A DNA stretch of 64,000 nucleotides, from contig JAKFFE010000020.1 of the NCBI GenBank assembly GCA_036675345.1, positions 248,001 to 312,000 on the forward strand, in the 5' to 3' direction. The translations under genes and the position numbers were made by a program. How positions within the stretch are numbered: position 1 is the stretch's first letter; every line of letters starts with the position of its first letter. The DNA comes from JALYOC01 sp036675345 (lineage in GTDB: Bacteria; Myxococcota; Myxococcia; Myxococcales; Myxococcaceae). Below the pieces are notes generated by a model. That model was not told the origin of the DNA. It ran no database searches and saw nothing but the letters and a program-made list of their open reading frames with translations. Below, piece by piece: positions 10,986-19,698 of the stretch.

Positions 10986-11645
10986 TCAGACTCCGTAGAT
11001 CACGATGGTGTTGCCGCGGCGGACCCAACGCCCGCTCTGCAGGCCCGACGCGCTGGCCAGGTTCCCGGCCCGGCGCAGCAGGCCGGGGGCGTAGGTGCGG
11101 GCGGCGCTGGCCACCGCCTTGGCCGCCGCCTCCGCGGGAGAGCCGCTGGAGGCCGCGGTGTTCAAGGCGTTCTGCGCCGCCGAGCTGGCCAGGCGGATGA
11201 ACTGCTTGGCGCTCTCGAACTCCTGGTCCTGGGGAGAGAGGCCCTCCAGCTCCAGCCCCAGCATCGACCCGGCCTGGCTGGCCAGCTTCCCCCCGATGGC
11301 GGTTCCCAGCGGCCCGCCCACCATGGTCCCCAGCGCGGCCCCGGCCATCGGCAGGGTGCGGCGGGCGGCGTTCTTCAAGATCCCCACCAGCGCGTTGCCC
11401 ACCGGAGACTTCAGCGCCCGCCCCGCCTTCCTGGCCACCCGGGACACCAGCTTCCCCAGGAAGTACTCCAGCTCTGCCTCCTCGCTGATCCCCAGCACCT
11501 CGCTGGCCAGCTCCAGCTCCTCCGACTCATCCAGGCCGACCTCGCCGGTGAAGTCGGCCTCGTAGGCGGCCTCTGGATTGAACTCCTCCGCTTCGCTCAG
11601 CGCGGGGTCCGGCAGCTCCAGCAGGGTGCGATCGAGATCGTGCAT
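10986..11645 (-). CDS. Acidic-leader, glycine-zipper small protein; first gene of the four-gene cassette
   Basis: 219 residues. A strongly acidic leader (residues about 15-60, e.g. EADFTGEVGLDESEELELA) is followed by a basic amphipathic stretch (LVSRVARKAGRALKSP). Then comes a glycine-zipper-like hydrophobic core (LGTMVGGPLGTAIGGKLASQ), a helical tail, and a conserved-looking end GRWVRRGNTIVIYGV. There is no Sec signal. I recall similar unnamed proteins in other bacteria, but no function. The glycine zipper and basic segment resemble membrane-inserting peptides and bacteriocins; that is inference. It lies directly downstream of the 292-base intergenic region that would hold the cassette promoter. 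Confidence 0.78.
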   Translation of the reverse strand: MHDLDRTLLELPDPALSEAEEFNPEAAYEADFTGEVGLDESEELELASEVLGISEEAELEYFLGKLVSRVARKAGRALKSPVGNALVGILKNAARRTLPMAGAALGTMVGGPLGTAIGGKLASQAGSMLGLELEGLSPQDQEFESAKQFIRLASSAAQNALNTAASSGSPAEAAAKAVASAARTYAPGLLRRAGNLASASGLQSGRWVRRGNTIVIYGV

Positions 11646-11851
11646 TGTGCTCTCCTCCAGGGGGTCGTCCGGGGACGTGGGGCGGTCCCTTGCCAGCGCG
11701 ATGCCAGCCGGCCCTCACTGGGGAGAGCGTCCGAGGGCAGCGAACGCCGCTTCGGAAACGAGGCCCAGGCTCCGCCCTGCCCCGAAGCTGGCTTCGCCCG
11801 CTTTCCCCAGGGCGCCAGGGCGACCGCCGGAGCGGAGCGCACCCCGCGGAC

Positions 11852-11913
11852 AAAAAAAGGAGGACAGGCTCCAGCTCCGGCGCAGGGCGGCGGAAAGGGA
11901 GCCTGTCCCCTTG
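11852..11913. repeat. REP-like palindrome, copy 3 (diverged)
   Basis: Arms 11857-11872 (AAGGAGGACAGGCTCC) and 11898-11912 (GGAGCCTGTCCCCTT) pair with a one-base bulge around a GC-rich 25-base loop. It belongs to the same GGGGACAGGCT family as the copies at 1.7 and 16.3 kb, but the flanking TTTATTG part is lost. It lies in the 11646-11937 gap between the cassette promoter side and the 3' end of the MYXO-CTERM lipoprotein gene, where it could terminate that transcript. I see no gene in the gap. Confidence 0.7.
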
Positions 11914-11937
11914 AGGGACACGGGTGGATCGGCAGCG

Positions 11938-12840
11938 TTAGCTGCGGCGACGCTTGAGGCCCAGCCCCAGCAGGCCCAGCAGGGCGAACCCCAGCGGAGC
12001 GCCGGCGGCGCTGGAACAGGCGATGCCGTTGACCGCGCCCATCGCCACGCCATCCAGGGTCCAGGTGACGGTGGAAAGCTCGCTGCAGGCGGTGGCGCCG
12101 TCGTAGGTGATCACCGCGGTGGTGTCCTTGCCCTTGAGGGTGGTGGTCCCGGAGAGCGCCTCGCGGGCGCACACCGAATTGTCCACCACCTCGTCCTGGG
12201 TGGCGACCTCCACCGTCCCCTGGGCCTCGGTGCCGACCCGCCCGCTGCCGTTCCAGGTGCTGCGGGAGCCGTCGGTCACGCTCCTCCCGGTGTAGCTGAA
12301 GGCCATCGTCTGGCGCTCCGGACTGCAGGTGGCAGAGTCAACCGAGGTCTCGTCGATGCGAAGGTCGAAGGTGAAGCGGGTCTCTCCCGCCTCTCCGGTC
12401 GCCGTGGCCACCGCGGTGCCAGCGATCACGAACCGCTCGGTGGAGGTGGCGCCACTGTCGCAGGCTGCGGCCTGGGAGTAGCCGAAGTCCTCGAACCGGT
12501 AGTCGGCGGTCCCCTCCTCCTGTTCGGTTCCCCCCTTCACGGTGGCCTTGCCCAACCAGGCATTGCCGTCGGTGTCGGTGCAGCCGCCGGTATAGGTGGT
12601 GGTCTCCCCCTCCACCTTCTGGACCGGACACCCGCCCTCCGACGCCTGCTCGGCAGCGACGATCGCCGCGGTGGCCAGCAGTCCCGCTCCGGAATAGACC
12701 TGGGGAGCGCTGCCAAAAGACCACTCCCGCAGGCTCTCGGAGTCATTGATCTCCGCACGGTCCCACTCGTTGAGCACGCTGGAGGGGCCACATCCGACGA
12801 GGGCGGCGCCGAGGACGACGGTCAGAAGCTTGGTTCGCAT
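11938..12840 (-). CDS. Predicted lipoprotein with MYXO-CTERM-like C-terminal sorting signal
   Basis: 300 residues. The N-terminus MRTKLLTVVLGAALVGCGPS is a lipoprotein signal (lipobox LVGC). The body is Thr/Ser/Gly-rich, probably beta-structured, with about eight cysteines. The C-terminus has a Cys, then a hydrophobic helix, then KRRRS (ACSSAAG then LGFALLGLLGLGLKRRRS). This is the tripartite layout of the MYXO-CTERM tag that myxosortase processes in myxobacteria. A lipobox and a MYXO-CTERM tail on the same short protein is unusual. Substrate or binding role unknown. Confidence 0.82.
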   Translation of the reverse strand: MRTKLLTVVLGAALVGCGPSSVLNEWDRAEINDSESLREWSFGSAPQVYSGAGLLATAAIVAAEQASEGGCPVQKVEGETTTYTGGCTDTDGNAWLGKATVKGGTEQEEGTADYRFEDFGYSQAAACDSGATSTERFVIAGTAVATATGEAGETRFTFDLRIDETSVDSATCSPERQTMAFSYTGRSVTDGSRSTWNGSGRVGTEAQGTVEVATQDEVVDNSVCAREALSGTTTLKGKDTTAVITYDGATACSELSTVTWTLDGVAMGAVNGIACSSAAGAPLGFALLGLLGLGLKRRRS

Positions 12841-12973
12841 CCGGCCCGTATAGCAGTTGTGCGGTAGGCGACTTCAAGCCGCAGCGCGCCCGCTCCAGCC
12901 GCGGTGGAATGATCAAGCCGTGGCCGGGCCGGGAGATCTCCCCGGTGTTACCTTGCCCGGCACCGGAGGTTGT

Positions 12974-13837
12974 ATGTCGCAGCAGAAGTTGGATGAGCTG
13001 GTGTCGCTGCTCGCGCTGGAGCGGATCGAAGAGAACCTGTTCCGTGGACAGAGCCAGGATCTGGGCTGGGGTCAGGTGTTCGGCGGGCAGGTGCTGGGTC
13101 AGGCTCTGTCCGCCGCGGCGCAGACCGTCCCCTCCGACCGGGGCGTGCATTCGCTGCACGGTTACTTCCTGCTCACCGGGGGCGTGGACAAACCGATCGT
13201 CTACGACGTGGATCGGATCCGCGACGGCAAGAGCTTCACCACCCGCCGGGTGACCGCGATCCAGAACGGGAAGGCGATCTTCACCATGGCCGCCTCCTTT
13301 CAGCCCGAGGAGCCCGGCTTCTCCCACCAGACCCCGATGCCCTCGGTGCCCGGTCCGGATGGGCTGCCCTCCCAGGTGGAGCTGGCCCGCAAGCTGGGGG
13401 AGCGGATCCCGGAGATGTTGCGGGAGCGCGCCACCGCCGACTCGCCGCTGGAGCTGCGCCCGCTGGAGCCCACCAACCCGCTGAACCCCAAGCCGCGCCC
13501 GCCCAACGGCGCCACCTGGGTGCGGGCGGCGGGGAAGCTGCCGGATGATCCGGCGGTGCACCGCTATCTGCTGGCCTACGCCTCCGACTTCAACTTCCTC
13601 TCTGCCGCGATGTTCCCCCATGGGGTCAGCTGGCTGACCCCCGGGATGCACGTGGCCAGCCTGGACCACGCGATGTGGTTCCACCGTCCCTTCCGCCTCG
13701 ATGAGTGGGTGCTGCAGGTGGTGGAGAGCCCCTCTGCCTCCGGGGCCCGCGGGCTGGCCCGGGCCCATTTCTTCACCCGGGACGGGGTCCTGGTGGCCTC
13801 CAGCGCCCAGGAGGGGCTGATCCGCAAGCGCGGCTGA
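12974..13837 (+). CDS. tesB: Acyl-CoA thioesterase II
   Basis: 287 residues from the ATG at 12974, which has GGAGG 5 bases upstream; longer in-frame starts lack a ribosome site and homology. It has the two hot-dog domains of TesB, with the expected catalytic elements YASD (Asp), SLDHAMWFH (Ser/Thr position) and SSAQEGLI (Gln). GWGQVFGGQVLGQAL is the usual N-terminal hot-dog segment. It hydrolyses medium- and long-chain acyl-CoA to free fatty acid and CoA in the cytoplasm. Length matches E. coli TesB (286). Confidence 0.96.
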   Translation: MSQQKLDELVSLLALERIEENLFRGQSQDLGWGQVFGGQVLGQALSAAAQTVPSDRGVHSLHGYFLLTGGVDKPIVYDVDRIRDGKSFTTRRVTAIQNGKAIFTMAASFQPEEPGFSHQTPMPSVPGPDGLPSQVELARKLGERIPEMLRERATADSPLELRPLEPTNPLNPKPRPPNGATWVRAAGKLPDDPAVHRYLLAYASDFNFLSAAMFPHGVSWLTPGMHVASLDHAMWFHRPFRLDEWVLQVVESPSASGARGLARAHFFTRDGVLVASSAQEGLIRKRG

Positions 13838-13933
13838 GCCGCCAAATCCCATTTGATTCCGGTCACTTGCAGCCGCGCCCACAATGTGCGCCCCCGGCTG
13901 CAACCTTCGCTCCCTGCGTGCGACAATGTTTCC

Positions 13934-15301
13934 GTGACCATCCGGACCAAGCCCGAAGCCTCCACCTCCGTTCCCGCCACCCCGCGCCCGGCCGAACTGC
14001 CCCGGCCGGCGGCGGAGACTGCCCCGCGCAATGGACTGCGGCGCTGGGAGGTGAAGGACGTGCCGGCGCGGCTGACCGGCGCCACCGGCTTTGACTCCGG
14101 CCCCGCCCGGACCGCCAACACCGTGGCCGCTCCCCCGGTCCGGATCCCGGTCCCCGGCACCTATCCTTTGAAGGCGGACATCGATCGCATCGTGGCGATG
14201 GAGGATCCGGTGGCGCGCAACCACGCCATCACCCAGGGCTACCACGACGTCTCCAACGCGGTGGGCGAGCTGCTGGGCAAGGAGAACGCGAACTGGGCCA
14301 CCTTCGGGGTCTGGGCCTCCAACCAGGCGGGGAAGACCATCCGCAAGGAGGACGCGCCGAAGCTCTTCGTGGACATGCTCAACGGGCACGAAGGAGTGAG
14401 CAAGGCGCTGGAGGGTGTGAACCAGGCGCTGCGCAGCGTGGGACTGCCCACCCTCCCGGACGTGGGCTCGCTGCTGGGCCGCGGGGATGCGCTGATGGAC
14501 ACCCTCAGCGACGCAATCGCCGATGGCAACCGGATGCTGTTCAACGACGTGGGCCGCGAGTTCTCCAACTTCGTGGAGACCTTCAAGGGCGACACTGCCT
14601 ACAACCCGGCCAAGGTGGAGCAGTACCTCTCCCACTTCCGTCCCGATCAGACCGTGCTCAAGGACGCGTTCGCCAACTACGCCCTGGCCCAGTTCGAGAA
14701 GAACCCGGAGAAGAAGGCGGAGCTGATGCTGCTGGCCAATGATCAGATCGGCCTGCACGAGCAGACCCAGCTGCAGGCCGACGTGGCCCGCGCCCTGGAC
14801 GCGCCGATCGAGATCATGGTCCGGGACGGACTGAAGGACGCGCTGGAGAACATCGCCGCCAAGGCCGGCCCGTTCGGCTCCGGGAAGCTGCTGTTCAAGG
14901 CGCTGGAGAAGACCGGGGTGGTGGACAGGGTGCTGGGCCCGCTGGCGGACGCCGCCGGGTCGGTGTGGCGTCGGGCGGCCACCGAGGTGCTGATGAAGCT
15001 GACCCTCCCCGACGGCACCGAGCTGAAGCTGGGCCAGGATGTCCCCGGACCCAAGGGCGGGCCGGCGTTCCCTCCGGGCCTGGAGCGGATCGAGAACCCC
15101 ACCCTGCGCAACCTGCTCAAGACCCTGGATCGCACCGAGGACTCGCTGCAGGGCAGCGGCGCCAAGGACTGGAAGAACCTGGGCGACCGGATGAACTTCA
15201 TCACCGACCTGTTCCGCGCGTACCAGCAGGACCCGGCGCTGTGGAAGTCGCCCTCCGGCAATACGGTCAGCTACTCCAGGCCGGCTCCGCGGGTGAGCTA
15301 G
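13934..15301 (+). CDS. Unknown helical protein
   Basis: 455 residues from a GTG at 13934; the frame is open further upstream, but that sequence is cysteine-containing and unlike the Pro/Ala-rich head that follows. No clear Shine-Dalgarno is seen, so the start is uncertain. Residues about 1-70 are Pro/Ala-rich and disordered. The rest is mainly helical (GVWASNQAGKTIRKEDAP, FANYALAQFEKNPEKKAELM). No signal peptide or membrane helix, and no family recognised. It is followed after 3 bases by a small gene on the same strand, so the two probably act together. Confidence 0.72.
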   Translation: MTIRTKPEASTSVPATPRPAELPRPAAETAPRNGLRRWEVKDVPARLTGATGFDSGPARTANTVAAPPVRIPVPGTYPLKADIDRIVAMEDPVARNHAITQGYHDVSNAVGELLGKENANWATFGVWASNQAGKTIRKEDAPKLFVDMLNGHEGVSKALEGVNQALRSVGLPTLPDVGSLLGRGDALMDTLSDAIADGNRMLFNDVGREFSNFVETFKGDTAYNPAKVEQYLSHFRPDQTVLKDAFANYALAQFEKNPEKKAELMLLANDQIGLHEQTQLQADVARALDAPIEIMVRDGLKDALENIAAKAGPFGSGKLLFKALEKTGVVDRVLGPLADAAGSVWRRAATEVLMKLTLPDGTELKLGQDVPGPKGGPAFPPGLERIENPTLRNLLKTLDRTEDSLQGSGAKDWKNLGDRMNFITDLFRAYQQDPALWKSPSGNTVSYSRPAPRVS

Positions 15302-15304
15302 TCC

Positions 15305-15592
15305 ATGTCCTCTCCCCAGGCCCTGCAGGGCCGCTGGCGGCCGGAGGGAGCCTCGGCCCAGCTGCCGTTCACCGAGGTCGAGATCCGCGCCGACGGGAAG
15401 CTGCGCTTCTCGGTGAAGCAGCCGGGGACCGAGGATGCGCAGCTGCTGGACTACCGGATCGAGAACGGGTGGATCGTCACCCGCGCCGCCGGCGCAGAGG
15501 CGGAGGAGCGGACCGGCTTCTCGCTGCAACCGGACGGCTCACTGGTGCTGGAGTACGGCGGCCACCCCGGTCGTTACCTCCGCGCAGGCTGA
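15305..15592 (+). CDS. Small beta-rich protein of unknown function
   Basis: 95 residues, starting 3 bases after the stop of the preceding gene, which argues for translational coupling. The sequence alternates charged and hydrophobic residues like a small beta-barrel (LQGRWRPEG, VEIRADGKLRFSV, FSLQPDGSLVLEYGG). This resembles lipocalin-like or DUF-type 'GxW' domains, but I cannot assign it. No signal peptide. Confidence 0.68.
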   Translation: MSSPQALQGRWRPEGASAQLPFTEVEIRADGKLRFSVKQPGTEDAQLLDYRIENGWIVTRAAGAEAEERTGFSLQPDGSLVLEYGGHPGRYLRAG

Positions 15593-15629
15593 GCCCGGCA
15601 GCCGGGCCGGATCGGAGTTAGCTTCCCTC

Positions 15630-16286
15630 ATGGCCCGCAAGCTGACCCCCCGAAAGAACCCCTCCCAAGATCGCGCCCGCGCCACGGTGGAGGCGCTGCT
15701 GCAGGCCGCCGCGCAGGTGCTGGAGGCGGAGGGGGAAGAGGGGCTGACCACCAACAAGATCGCCGAACGGGCGGGGGTCAGCATCGGCACCCTCTACCAG
15801 TACTTCCCCAACAAGGAGTCGCTGCTGATGGGCCTGATCGGGGCCCACCAGGAGGGCCTGCGGACGGCGATCGTCGGTGAGCTGAGACGGCACCAGTCGC
15901 TGCCGCTCCCGGAGCTGGTCACCCAGGTGATGACCTCCATGCTGGACGTGTTCCGCGCCAACGTGAAGCTGTCGGTGAACGTGGAGAAGCTGTGCGCCAC
16001 CCTGGGCGAGGCCGCCGGGCTGGAGGTGGAGCTGGAGGCGCTGCGGGTGTGGACCCAGCAGGTGCTGGAGGAGCGCTCCGCCGAGCTGAAGATCCCGGAT
16101 CCAGAGCTGGCCGCCTTCTTGGTGGTGCGCTCGGTGGAGGGGGTGGTGCTGGGCGCCGCCCGCTGCCGCCCGGAGCTGTTCGAGCACCACGCGCTGGTGC
16201 CGCAGCTCAGCGCCCTGGTGCTGGGCTATCTGGCCCCGGAGCGGGCGGTGGCCGCCCGGGTGACGCGGCTGAAGTCCGCGGGCTGA
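15630..16286 (+). CDS. TetR/AcrR family transcriptional regulator
   Basis: 218 residues from the ATG at 15630. Residues about 18-65 form the TetR helix-turn-helix (TNKIAERAGVSIGTLYQYFP); the remaining helical domain would bind a ligand. Upstream in-frame codons overlap the preceding small gene and are not part of the fold. Such repressors often control a neighbouring transporter or enzyme, but the next gene downstream is convergent and separated by a REP element, so its target is not obvious. Possible targets are itself or the two unknown genes upstream. Confidence 0.92.
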   Translation: MARKLTPRKNPSQDRARATVEALLQAAAQVLEAEGEEGLTTNKIAERAGVSIGTLYQYFPNKESLLMGLIGAHQEGLRTAIVGELRRHQSLPLPELVTQVMTSMLDVFRANVKLSVNVEKLCATLGEAAGLEVELEALRVWTQQVLEERSAELKIPDPELAAFLVVRSVEGVVLGAARCRPELFEHHALVPQLSALVLGYLAPERAVAARVTRLKSAG

Positions 16287-16288
16287 TT

Positions 16289-16378
16289 TCAATAAAGGGG
16301 ACAGGCTACATTTCCCGGCCCCTTGATTGCAGTTAATGCAAACGACACACCCGGAAATGTAGCCTGTCCCCTTTATTG
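16289..16378. repeat. REP-like palindrome, copy 2 (perfect 26-bp arms)
   Basis: Arms 16290-16315 and 16353-16378 are perfect reverse complements, separated by a 37-base loop. The core AAAGGGGACAGGCT and the GTAGCC edge match copy 1 almost exactly. It starts 3 bases after the tetR stop and lies between two convergent genes, a position suited to a bidirectional terminator. Perfect arms suggest recent spread or strong selection. Confidence 0.9.
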
Positions 16379-16403
16379 GCGCGGTGCGTCGAGTTGCTGC
16401 GAC

Positions 16404-17081
16404 TCAGGCCGCGGCCAGCCGCACCGGGGCCGGCGCGGCGACCGGGTCGATCCCCAGCTGCCGACGGACCTCGTTCAGCGGGGTGTTCCACAGCTCCGCC
16501 CAGCGCACGCCGAACAGCCGCTGTGACTTCCGCCCCAGCCGGTAGCCCTGGACGATGGCGTCCATCCGGCGGTGGCGATCACCGAACGAGTAGAGCAGGG
16601 TGTTGAGGAACCCGACTGCCAGCAGCGCGGTGGGCAGCTTCCCGGGAATCTGCGCCAGGTAGAACGCCTGCAGCCCCAGCTCGCCGGCCACGTCGGTCTC
16701 GAAGCCGGTCACGGTGTGCCACACATCGTGGGTCTCGTAGAGGTGGGCCTCCACGAAGGTGGGCTCGTCGTGCGCCTCCTTCATCGGCAAGGCGGACGGG
16801 TCCAGGTTCCGGGCCAGCAGGAACTCGGCGTGGGCCCGGCCCAGCGTCCCCGGCGGCAGCTTCACCAGCTGGGCCGGATCAATCCTCCCGATCCGCGGCA
16901 GCTCCCGCAGCGAGGATGCTCCGGTGGGCGTCTGCCGGGCATCGTCCGCCACCTCCTGCATCATGGTCCGGTTGGTGTCCCGCAGCTTGTCCAGCATGGT
17001 GAACACCTCGTCCAGACGGTTCGGATCCTTCACCAGCCGCAACGACGCCATCCCCAGCTTCATCAGGTGCCAGTACTTCAT
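16404..17081 (-). CDS. Coq4 family protein
   Basis: 225 residues from the ATG at 17081, preceded by GGAGGAG. It contains the Coq4 signature HDVWHTVTGF (His118-Asp119...His122) followed by AGELGLQAFYLAQ with Glu134, the HDxxH-x(11)-E metal motif. It also has the C-terminal WxxxWNTPLNEVRRQLGI seen in the family (EL-WNTPLNEVR). In eukaryotes Coq4 organises ubiquinone synthesis and takes part in C1 decarboxylation/hydroxylation; bacterial homologues are often outside ubi operons and of uncertain role. Myxobacteria mostly use menaquinone, so the substrate here is open. Confidence 0.88.
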   Translation of the reverse strand: MKYWHLMKLGMASLRLVKDPNRLDEVFTMLDKLRDTNRTMMQEVADDARQTPTGASSLRELPRIGRIDPAQLVKLPPGTLGRAHAEFLLARNLDPSALPMKEAHDEPTFVEAHLYETHDVWHTVTGFETDVAGELGLQAFYLAQIPGKLPTALLAVGFLNTLLYSFGDRHRRMDAIVQGYRLGRKSQRLFGVRWAELWNTPLNEVRRQLGIDPVAAPAPVRLAAA

Positions 17082-17350
17082 GGTCGACTCCTCCACTCCC
17101 AGGATTGTGAGCAGCAGAGTGCTGTCCCGGAACCGGGGGCGCGACTCGCTTTCCCGAACTTCTCCCCGCCCTCCAACTCCCCGGTTTTACTGAGGATTCG
17201 ACTACGCCGGGAACAGCGCACCGCGGTTGCTCGGTTTCTCCCGGGCGGGCACTGAACGGGAATACCGTGCGCCGCAATCCGTTGGCGGGGCCTTCGTACC
17301 GCCAAGCCTTCAAGCCCCCCCGTCTGAACAGTGGAGAGACCAAAAACAGA

Positions 17351-19555
17351 ATGCGAAAGCTATTCGTCGCTGGAGCCGGAGCCGCCGCAGCAGCCCTGCT
17401 GGCGTGCGCCACCACCCCGGAGGAACGTCCCGCCGCCATGAGCACTCCCCAACCCCCCCCGGCCGCCGCCCCCGCGGCGCAGCCGTCCAATCCGCTGCTC
17501 GCCGACTGGACCGGACGCTACGGCGGCGTCCCCGCCTTCGATCAGGTGAAGGTGGAGTACTTCAAGCCGGCGCTGCTGGCCTCGATCGAGACCTTCCGCG
17601 GAGAGCTGGCGAAGATCGCCGACGATCCGGCGCCCCCCACGTTCGAGAACACCCTGGCCGGGCTGGAGGATGCCGGCCGCCAGTTCACCAACGTGGTGAC
17701 CTACTACGGGATCTGGTCCAGCTCGATGAGCGGCCCGGAGTTCCAGACGGTGGAGCGCGAGCTGGCCCCGGTGCTGGCCGCCTTCGAGGATGAGATCTAC
17801 CAGAACGAGAAGCTGTTCAAGCGGATCGAGGCGGTCTACCAGTCGCCGCAGAAGGCCCAGCTGACCCCGGAGCAGCAGCGGCTGACCTGGCTGCGCTACA
17901 CCGACTTCGTGCGCGCCGGCGCCAAGCTGGACGTGGCGGGCAAGCAGCGGATGGGGGAGATCAACCAGAAGCTGGCCTCGCTGTTCACGAACTTCGGTCA
18001 GAACGTGCTCGCGGACGAGGAGGGCTACGTCACCGTGCTGGAGAAGGAGGCCGACCTGGCCGGCCTGCCGGACTCGGTGAAGGCCGGCGCCGCCGCCGCC
18101 GCCGAGGCGGCTGGGCACAAGGGCAAGTGGGCGATCACCAACACCCGCTCCTCGATGGAGCCGTTCCTCACCTACTCCTCCCGCCGCGACCTGCGGGAGA
18201 AGGTGTGGCGCAACTACGTGAACCGCGGCGACAACGGCGGGGACAAGGACAACAACGCCACCATCGCCGAGATCCTCAAGCTGCGCTCCGAGCGCGCCAA
18301 GCTGCTGGGCTACCCCACCCACGCCCACTGGCGGCTGGAGAGCTCGATGGCCAAGACCCCGGAGCGCGCCACCGAGCTGATGGAGGCGGTGTGGAAGCCG
18401 GCGGTGGCCCGGGTCCGCGAAGAGGTGGCCGACATGCAGGCCATCGCCAACAAGGAAGGCGCGAAGATCAAGATCGAGCCCTGGGACTACCGCTACTACG
18501 CGGAGAAGGTCCGCAAGGCGCGCTACGACCTGGACCAGAACGAGGTGAAGCCCTACCTCCAGCTGGAGAAGCTGCGGGAGGGGATGTTCTGGGTGGCCGG
18601 GCAGCTGCTCAACTACAGCTTCACCCCGGTGGAGGGCCTGCCGGTCTACCACCCGGACGTTCGGGTCTGGGAGGTGAAGGACCAGACCTCCGGCAAGCAC
18701 GTGGGCCTCTGGTACTTCGACCCCTACTCCCGCCCGGGGAAGCGGTCCGGGGCGTGGATGAACTCCTACCGGTCCCAGGAGCGGTTCCGGAACGAGGTCA
18801 CCACCATCGTCTCCAACAACTCCAACTTCGTGAAGGGCGCCCCCGGCGAGGCGGTGCTGATCAGCTGGGACGACGCCACCACCCTCTTCCACGAGTTCGG
18901 GCACGCGCTGCACGGGCTGGCCTCCAACGTCACCTATCCCGGCCTGGCCGGCACCAACGTGTTCCGCGACTACGTGGAGTTCCCCTCCCAGCTGCTGGAG
19001 CACTGGCTCTCCACCCCGGAGGTGCTCAACCAGTTCGCGCTCCACTACCAGACCGGGAAGGTGATCCCCCCGGCGCTGGTGGAGAAGATCAAGAAGGCCT
19101 CCACCTTCAACGAGGGCTTCGGGACGGTGGAGTACCTCTCCTCCGCGCTGGTGGACATGAAGCTGCACACCAGCGACCCGGCGCAGATCGATGCGGACAA
19201 GTTCGAGAAGGACACCCTGGGCGCGCTGGGGATGCCGAAGGAGATCGTGATGCGGCACCGGACCCCGCAGTTCATGCACGTCTTCTCCGGGGACAGCTAC
19301 TCGGCCGGCTACTACAGCTACCTGTGGGCGGACACCCTGACCGCGGATGCCTTCGAGGCCTTCACCCAGGCCAAGGGGCCCTACGATCCGGCGGTGGCGG
19401 CGAAGCTGCGTCAGCACGTGCTGGCCAGCGGCAACACCGCGGACCCGGCGGAGAACTACCGCGCCTTCCGCGGCAAGGACGCGGGGATCGACGCGCTGAT
19501 GCGCAAGCGTGGCTTCCCGGTGCCGGCCAGCAAGCCGGCCCCCGCACCCCGCTAG
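17351..19555 (+). CDS. M3 family oligopeptidase (peptidyl-dipeptidase Dcp-like), lipoprotein
   Basis: 734 residues from the ATG at 17351, which gives a signal with lipobox LLAC (MRKLFVAGAGAAAAALLAC). The catalytic site HEFGH lies at 514-518, with Glu543 in DYVEFPSQ as third zinc ligand, the normal M3 spacing. The C-terminal HVFSGDSYSAGYYSYLW segment is also typical. Cytoplasmic in most bacteria, this copy should be exported and lipid-anchored. It would degrade short peptides in the periplasm or outside. A GC-rich hairpin follows at 19583. Confidence 0.94.
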   Translation: MRKLFVAGAGAAAAALLACATTPEERPAAMSTPQPPPAAAPAAQPSNPLLADWTGRYGGVPAFDQVKVEYFKPALLASIETFRGELAKIADDPAPPTFENTLAGLEDAGRQFTNVVTYYGIWSSSMSGPEFQTVERELAPVLAAFEDEIYQNEKLFKRIEAVYQSPQKAQLTPEQQRLTWLRYTDFVRAGAKLDVAGKQRMGEINQKLASLFTNFGQNVLADEEGYVTVLEKEADLAGLPDSVKAGAAAAAEAAGHKGKWAITNTRSSMEPFLTYSSRRDLREKVWRNYVNRGDNGGDKDNNATIAEILKLRSERAKLLGYPTHAHWRLESSMAKTPERATELMEAVWKPAVARVREEVADMQAIANKEGAKIKIEPWDYRYYAEKVRKARYDLDQNEVKPYLQLEKLREGMFWVAGQLLNYSFTPVEGLPVYHPDVRVWEVKDQTSGKHVGLWYFDPYSRPGKRSGAWMNSYRSQERFRNEVTTIVSNNSNFVKGAPGEAVLISWDDATTLFHEFGHALHGLASNVTYPGLAGTNVFRDYVEFPSQLLEHWLSTPEVLNQFALHYQTGKVIPPALVEKIKKASTFNEGFGTVEYLSSALVDMKLHTSDPAQIDADKFEKDTLGALGMPKEIVMRHRTPQFMHVFSGDSYSAGYYSYLWADTLTADAFEAFTQAKGPYDPAVAAKLRQHVLASGNTADPAENYRAFRGKDAGIDALMRKRGFPVPASKPAPAPR

Positions 19556-19582
19556 TCTCACCGGTCAGACAAGTGTCCTGGA

Positions 19583-19614
19583 GGGGTGGGTCGCCTGGCG
19601 GCCCACCCCTTCTT
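19583..19614 (+). terminator. Rho-independent-like terminator after the M3 peptidase gene
   Basis: GGGGTGGG (19583-19590) pairs with CCCACCCC (19602-19609), followed by TTCTT. It lies 27 bases after the peptidase stop and about 90 bases before the DoxX start. The T-tract is short, as is common in GC-rich genomes. Confidence 0.55.
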
Positions 19615-19698
19615 CGTTCCTCCGTCCCCCGGGCGGGCCCCCGCGACCCGCCGGTTCGGGGAAGCAGCCGTCTCCATCTTTCGCGGTGGAGGTGTGCC

